A stretch of 64,000 nucleotides of DNA from Phytohabitans suffuscus. GTDB lineage: Bacteria; Actinomycetota; Actinomycetes; Mycobacteriales; Micromonosporaceae. The notes under the pieces are model-generated. The model had not been told where the DNA came from, did no database searches, and worked only from the letters and a program-made list of their open reading frames with translations. The number at the start of each line of letters is the position of its first letter. The stretch's first letter is position 1. Location of the stretch: assembly GCF_011764565.1 (NCBI RefSeq), contig NZ_AP022871.1, positions 6,386,320-6,450,319 of the forward strand, written 5' to 3'. Position numbers and translations under genes: made by a program. This document shows positions 60,987-64,000 of the stretch, piece by piece.

Positions 60987-61495
60987 TTAGGAACACGGGT
61001 ACGCCGACACAGCCCGGAAGCCGACAGGAGATCCAAGTACTGTCAGCCGGCGGCACGTTCCGTGGCGGTGTCGGGACGAGCGGTCCTGCGCTGGGCGAGT
61101 CCGGCGAGCGTCCGGCCACCGTCGGCGAGCAGGGCCGCCTCCGCGTCGTCCACAAAGGCGAGATCGGCCTCCACGTGCCGGCTGGCGGCCGACAGCAGCA
61201 GACCGACCACCGGGTCGGTGGCCTGCCGCCGCAGGCCGTCCAGGTTGCGCAGCTCGCGCAGCAGGTGGCCGCGCTGGTTGGCCAGCACGGTCCGTACGGT
61301 CTCCGGCTCGCCGGAACGCGCACCGGCGGTGACCTTCAGGAAGAAGTCGTCCCGGAACCCGCCGGCGCGCGCACTCGGCTCAGCGAGCCACCGGCTCAGC
61401 TCGGCGCGCCCGGCGTCGGTGATCTCGTAGACGACGCGGTCGGGCTTGACCGGCTGGGCCTGGCGTTCGGCCACGGCCAGGCCATCGCGGCATAG
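60092..61495 (+). CDS. IS5-family transposase (IS B), reading past the element end
   Basis: DDE transposase. The conserved part is RPRRYRSDTSDAEWAVLAPH, AAVVDSQSLRGAE (Asp), ISLVWADSGYAGKLVDW (Asp) and RRWCVERTFSWINRCRRTVR (Glu). The frame has no ATG or GTG before this N-terminal motif. CTG at 60092 is a guess within an open frame from 60068; GTG at 60212 would remove the N-terminal motif. No stop occurs before the right terminal repeat, so the frame continues about 500 bp into flanking DNA antisense to padR. The extra 170 residues are not transposase sequence. Confidence 0.75.
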   Translation: MSVYLVAGVAAPATPATAGDHLPTVRPRRYRSDTSDAEWAVLAPHVPAGTGRGRPIIYPRRDVVDAIRYLDRTGCQWDALPVDFPHHKLVYHYFTTWTRDGTLNRIHNSLREQVRTQVEGRNHQPTAAVVDSQSLRGAETVGRASRGYDAGKKINGRKRHIAVDTCGLLLVVLVTGANVQDRDAAQPLLWALRACFPTISLVWADSGYAGKLVDWAAAYLALTVQVVAKLAGQTTFVVLPRRWCVERTFSWINRCRRTVRDYERRPDHHAAMVQWAMIIIMTRRLARHQPPETLIYQGLRNTGTPTQPGSRQEIQVLSAGGTFRGGVGTSGPALGESGERPATVGEQGRLRVVHKGEIGLHVPAGGRQQQTDHRVGGLPPQAVQVAQLAQQVAALVGQHGPYGLRLAGTRTGGDLQEEVVPEPAGARTRLSEPPAQLGAPGVGDLVDDAVGLDRLGLAFGHGQAIAA

Positions 61496-61635
61496 CCGGT
61501 CGAGGATCTGGTAGAGGTGCCCGATGTTCAACGGCCCCCATTGTGGGCCGACGGTCGCCTCGAACGACCCTTCAGCTCGTACCCGTAGCTCGGCCCGGCG
61601 GTGAGGAGCGCCAGGACCGCGTGCTGGATCGCCAT
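61043..61635 (-). CDS. PadR-family transcriptional regulator (apparent frameshift)
   Basis: About 197 residues after correction. The N-terminus MAIQHAVLALLTAGPSYGYE and LNIGHLYQILDRLCRDGLA form the PadR winged helix; the helical C-terminal domain follows. As given, the frame breaks after ELKG at the three-base run 61568-61570; one more base restores ELKGSFEATVGPQWGPLNIG. GGAGG precedes ATG at 61635. It is divergent from the FtsX-type permease gene, a common pairing in which PadR represses the transporter. Insertion sequence B ended 56 bp away. Confidence 0.85.
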
Positions 61636-61672
61636 GATTCCTCCACCCGAAGTTTCCCCGGCCCGGGTCTTG

Positions 61673-61685
61673 CATTGTGACAATG
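61673..61685. promoter_or_regulatory. Candidate PadR operator
   Basis: A 13-bp palindrome, CATTGT-G-ACAATG, in the 93-bp gap between the divergent padR and ftsX-type genes. PadR proteins commonly bind such sites at their own promoter. Confidence 0.55.
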
Positions 61686-61728
61686 TATCGCGCCAGAGTA
61701 TGGGTACACCAGACGGGGGAGGCGCGAC

Positions 61729-64000
61729 GTGCTTCGAATCATCTGGCGGCAGCTGCGCGGCCGCGCCTGGCGGTCGGCGGCGCTGCTGGCCGGGGTGCTG
61801 GTGGCGACGACCGGGTTCATCGTCCTGACCGGAGCCACCAGCGCGTCCCGCCTGCAGGTCACCGGCGACGTGGAGCGCAACACCCGGGCGGCGTACGACA
61901 TCCTGGTCCGGCCCAAGGGCAGCCGCATCGTGCTGGAGACCGACCGCCGGCTGGTACGGCCCAACTATCTGTCCGGACTGTACGGCGGTATCACCAACGC
62001 GCAGTACGACCAGGTGCGGCGGGTGTCCGGTGTGGACATTGCTGCGCCGATCGCGATGCTCGGCTACGCCAGCGCCTTCATCCCGACGCCGCTGGACATC
62101 ACGGATGCGGTCGATCGCCGGCTGGATCGGCAGGTGATCCGGGTGGACCCAACGTTCGTCGCGGAGCGGGGGCTTTCCACGGCACCGGGGAAGCCGCAGT
62201 ACGTCTACGTCACCAAGCATCCCCTGATCTATCCGGTGTTCGACCCGAAATCCACCACCCGCGACACCCTCTACACCGACGGCCGTACGTACCCCGGCGA
62301 CGAGTGCGAGCACCCGCTCCCGGTCCGGGAGGTCATGCCCGACGGTAGTAGCAAGCCGATCTGCGGCGGGGAGTTCGGCCCGTCCACCGACGGGCGCGGG
62401 TCCGGCGTCTCCGAGCGGGACATCAAGTCGGTCGCCGCGGTGCGGCTGCTACCGGATGGCCGTTTCGAGAGCGGCGGCGTGATCCAGAGCCGCGACGACC
62501 TGCCGGAGCCGACGGACCGGCTGTTTCTGCAGATGCGGTTGAGCGTGCCGCTGCTGATGGCCGCCATAGACCCGGTCGCCGAGAACCGGCTGGTCGGCCT
62601 CGACCGTGCGGTGACCCGGGGGCGCCCGCTGACGGCGGACGACGGACCCGATGACATACCAGGTGGGTCACTCGTCAACCGGGCGTTCCCGGTACTGTCC
62701 TCCAGCCGCCCCTATGTGGACGGTGCGGTCCGGGCCAGCTACCGCCGCCTGGTCCCGGCCACGGTGGCCGGCGTGCTGGAGACCGAACTCGCCGACCAGT
62801 TGGACCACGCGCCGGCCGTCCCGGTCGGCGAGGGCCGCGCGGACCTCAGCGGTGGCTACCCGACCGTGCAGGGCGGTCCGCTGACCACGCTGGTCCAGGC
62901 GGGACCGGCAGAGTACGACGAACAGCCGGGTGGGACCCTGCGGGCCCGCGAGTTCCCGCCCAAGCCGGATAACCCCGACCCGAAGTCGTCCGTCGAGCCC
63001 GAGGTCGTGCCGTGGCTCGCCGACGACCAGAGCTTCCGCCCGCTGCGCGATGTGGCGTTGGCGAAGTCGATGGACGTCAACCGCATCTGGTCGGTTGTGG
63101 GCAGCTTCGACCCGGAGCGGCTGGCCGGGTTCAGCGAGCTGTCGAAGCTGCCGCTGGAGACGTACGAGCCGCCGCGCGCCGAGGGCGCGGACGAGCGCAG
63201 CCGGCAGGCGCTGGGCGGGCAACCGCTGGAGCCGAGCGGCAACCCGGGTGGCTACCTGACCCCGCCTCCGCTGCTGCTGACGAACCTCGCCTCGGTGCCG
63301 AAGCTGCTGGAGGGCGGCACCAGCCCGCAGCGCGCCGCGCCGCTCAGCGCCATCCGGGTCAGGGTGTCTGATGTGGACGGATATAGCAAACGGTCGGCCG
63401 AACGGGTCCGGTTGGTGGCCGAGCGGATCGCCGCGGTCACCGGCCTGGACGTGGACGTCACGCTCGGCTCGTCGCCGTCGGCGCAGACGGTCGAGCTGGC
63501 CGCCGGCAGCTTTGGGCGGCCAGCGTTGCGGCTGAGCGAGAAGTGGTCCGCGCTCGGCGTCGCCTCGGTGATCGTGCAGGCCGTGGACCGCAAGAGCGTG
63601 GTGCTGTTCCTGCTCGTCCTGGTGGTGTGCGCGCTGTTTCTCGGCAACGCCGTGTCGGCCGCGGTCCGCGCCCGGACGCCGGAGTTGGCGGTCCTCGCCT
63701 GCCTGGGCTGGCGCCCGCGGCGGATCGGCCTGCTGATCCTCGGCGAGGTGGCCGTCCTCGGGCTGGCTGCCGGCGTGCTGTCGCTGGGCCTGGCGGTGCC
63801 CGTCGCCGCCGTCCTCGGCAACGCCATCGGCTGGCAACGCGCCGCGGCGGCAGTACCACTGGCCCTGGTGCTGGCGCTTGCCGCGGGCGCGGTGCCGGCC
63901 CTGCGGGCCGCCCGCGCCCACCCGGCCGCGGCCCTCCGCCCCGCCGCCACCACCGTGCGCTGGCTGCGCCGACCCCGGACCCTGCTCGGCCTGGCCCTGG
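61729..64000 (+). CDS. FtsX-like ABC transporter permease (partial at window end)
   Basis: The first 757 residues of a large permease, starting MLRIIWRQLRGRAWRSAALL (GTG, with GGGGAGG upstream). The first membrane segment is AALLAGVLVATTGFIVLTGA; a long extracytoplasmic domain follows to about residue 615. Then come membrane segments of the FtsX/MacB type (SVVLFLLVLVVCALFLGNAV, LAVLACLGWRPRRIGLLILG, VAVLGLAAGVLSLGLAVPVA). It is an export or lipoprotein-processing transporter subunit; an ATPase gene is expected outside the window. PadR control is likely. Confidence 0.85.
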   Translation, partial: MLRIIWRQLRGRAWRSAALLAGVLVATTGFIVLTGATSASRLQVTGDVERNTRAAYDILVRPKGSRIVLETDRRLVRPNYLSGLYGGITNAQYDQVRRVSGVDIAAPIAMLGYASAFIPTPLDITDAVDRRLDRQVIRVDPTFVAERGLSTAPGKPQYVYVTKHPLIYPVFDPKSTTRDTLYTDGRTYPGDECEHPLPVREVMPDGSSKPICGGEFGPSTDGRGSGVSERDIKSVAAVRLLPDGRFESGGVIQSRDDLPEPTDRLFLQMRLSVPLLMAAIDPVAENRLVGLDRAVTRGRPLTADDGPDDIPGGSLVNRAFPVLSSSRPYVDGAVRASYRRLVPATVAGVLETELADQLDHAPAVPVGEGRADLSGGYPTVQGGPLTTLVQAGPAEYDEQPGGTLRAREFPPKPDNPDPKSSVEPEVVPWLADDQSFRPLRDVALAKSMDVNRIWSVVGSFDPERLAGFSELSKLPLETYEPPRAEGADERSRQALGGQPLEPSGNPGGYLTPPPLLLTNLASVPKLLEGGTSPQRAAPLSAIRVRVSDVDGYSKRSAERVRLVAERIAAVTGLDVDVTLGSSPSAQTVELAAGSFGRPALRLSEKWSALGVASVIVQAVDRKSVVLFLLVLVVCALFLGNAVSAAVRARTPELAVLACLGWRPRRIGLLILGEVAVLGLAAGVLSLGLAVPVAAVLGNAIGWQRAAAAVPLALVLALAAGAVPALRAARAHPAAALRPAATTVRWLRRPRTLLGLAL

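Noticed and set aside
1..64000. CRISPR arrays, tRNA or rRNA genes
   Set aside because: I saw no regularly spaced repeats and no cloverleaf or rRNA-like sequence while reading the window.

Overview
This window comes from a high-GC actinomycete. The evidence is GTG/TTG starts, ATGA/TGATG gene coupling, P450-ferredoxin pairs, an F420-type oxidoreductase and NRPS genes. The genus cannot be decided from the sequence. Six conserved genes are broken by an apparent loss of one base, always in or beside a short G or C run (near 2193, 13238, 27700, 30432, 50265 and 61568). The uniform pattern points to homopolymer under-calling in the assembly rather than gene decay, and the affected genes are annotated as if intact.

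Region 1 (1-18,024) is a catabolic locus. It holds a branched-chain-amino-acid-type ABC importer, with LivH, a fused LivM-LivG-LivF polypeptide and a distant binding lipoprotein. It also holds enoyl-CoA hydratase, an LLM-class oxidoreductase, an Old Yellow Enzyme, a zinc alcohol dehydrogenase, two P450s, two ferredoxins, a ferredoxin reductase, a fumarylacetoacetate-hydrolase-family protein, an SDR, a small monooxygenase-like protein and ETF alpha/beta. A TetR regulator lies in the middle. Three promoter regions share a GTTAGA half-site and may be its operators. The substrate is unknown. An acid taken up by the Liv system, hydroxylated by P450s and passed to beta-oxidation fits the gene content.

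Region 2 (18,025-19,532) has no convincing gene. It holds a 171-bp palindromic MITE-like element with perfect 21-bp ends.

Region 3 (19,533-50,343) is the centre of interest: a cephamycin-type beta-lactam gene cluster with added genes. A leftward operon (46,707 to 31,073) encodes ACV synthetase (pcbAB), isopenicillin N synthase (pcbC), isopenicillin N epimerase (cefD), an expandase (cefE-like), an S66-peptidase-fold protein whose nucleophile position is Cys, and a free carrier protein. Divergent and to the right are cmcH (3'-O-carbamoyltransferase), cmcJ and cmcI (7-alpha-methoxylation). Converging on the leftward operon is a rightward operon (19,533 to 31,003) that I do not know from any beta-lactam cluster. 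It holds a fatty-acyl-AMP ligase, a lysophospholipid-acyltransferase-like protein, an ACP, a LanB-type (tRNA-dependent) dehydratase-domain protein, a PCP, a DrrAB-type exporter, a stand-alone adenylation protein and a thioesterase-like protein. The two operons meet at a bidirectional hairpin terminator (31,009-31,032). The simplest reading is a cephamycin nucleus carrying an extra acyl/aminoacyl decoration built on carrier proteins. No lysine 6-aminotransferase, second expandase/hydroxylase, beta-lactamase, PBP or pathway regulator is in the window.

Region 4 (50,514-64,000) is flanking sequence: a HAD hydrolase, a small membrane protein, a large secreted lytic-transglycosylase/golvesin-like protein, an AlkB-type alkane monooxygenase, an unknown protein, two abutting IS5-family insertion sequences, and a PadR regulator divergent from an FtsX-type permease that runs off the window end.
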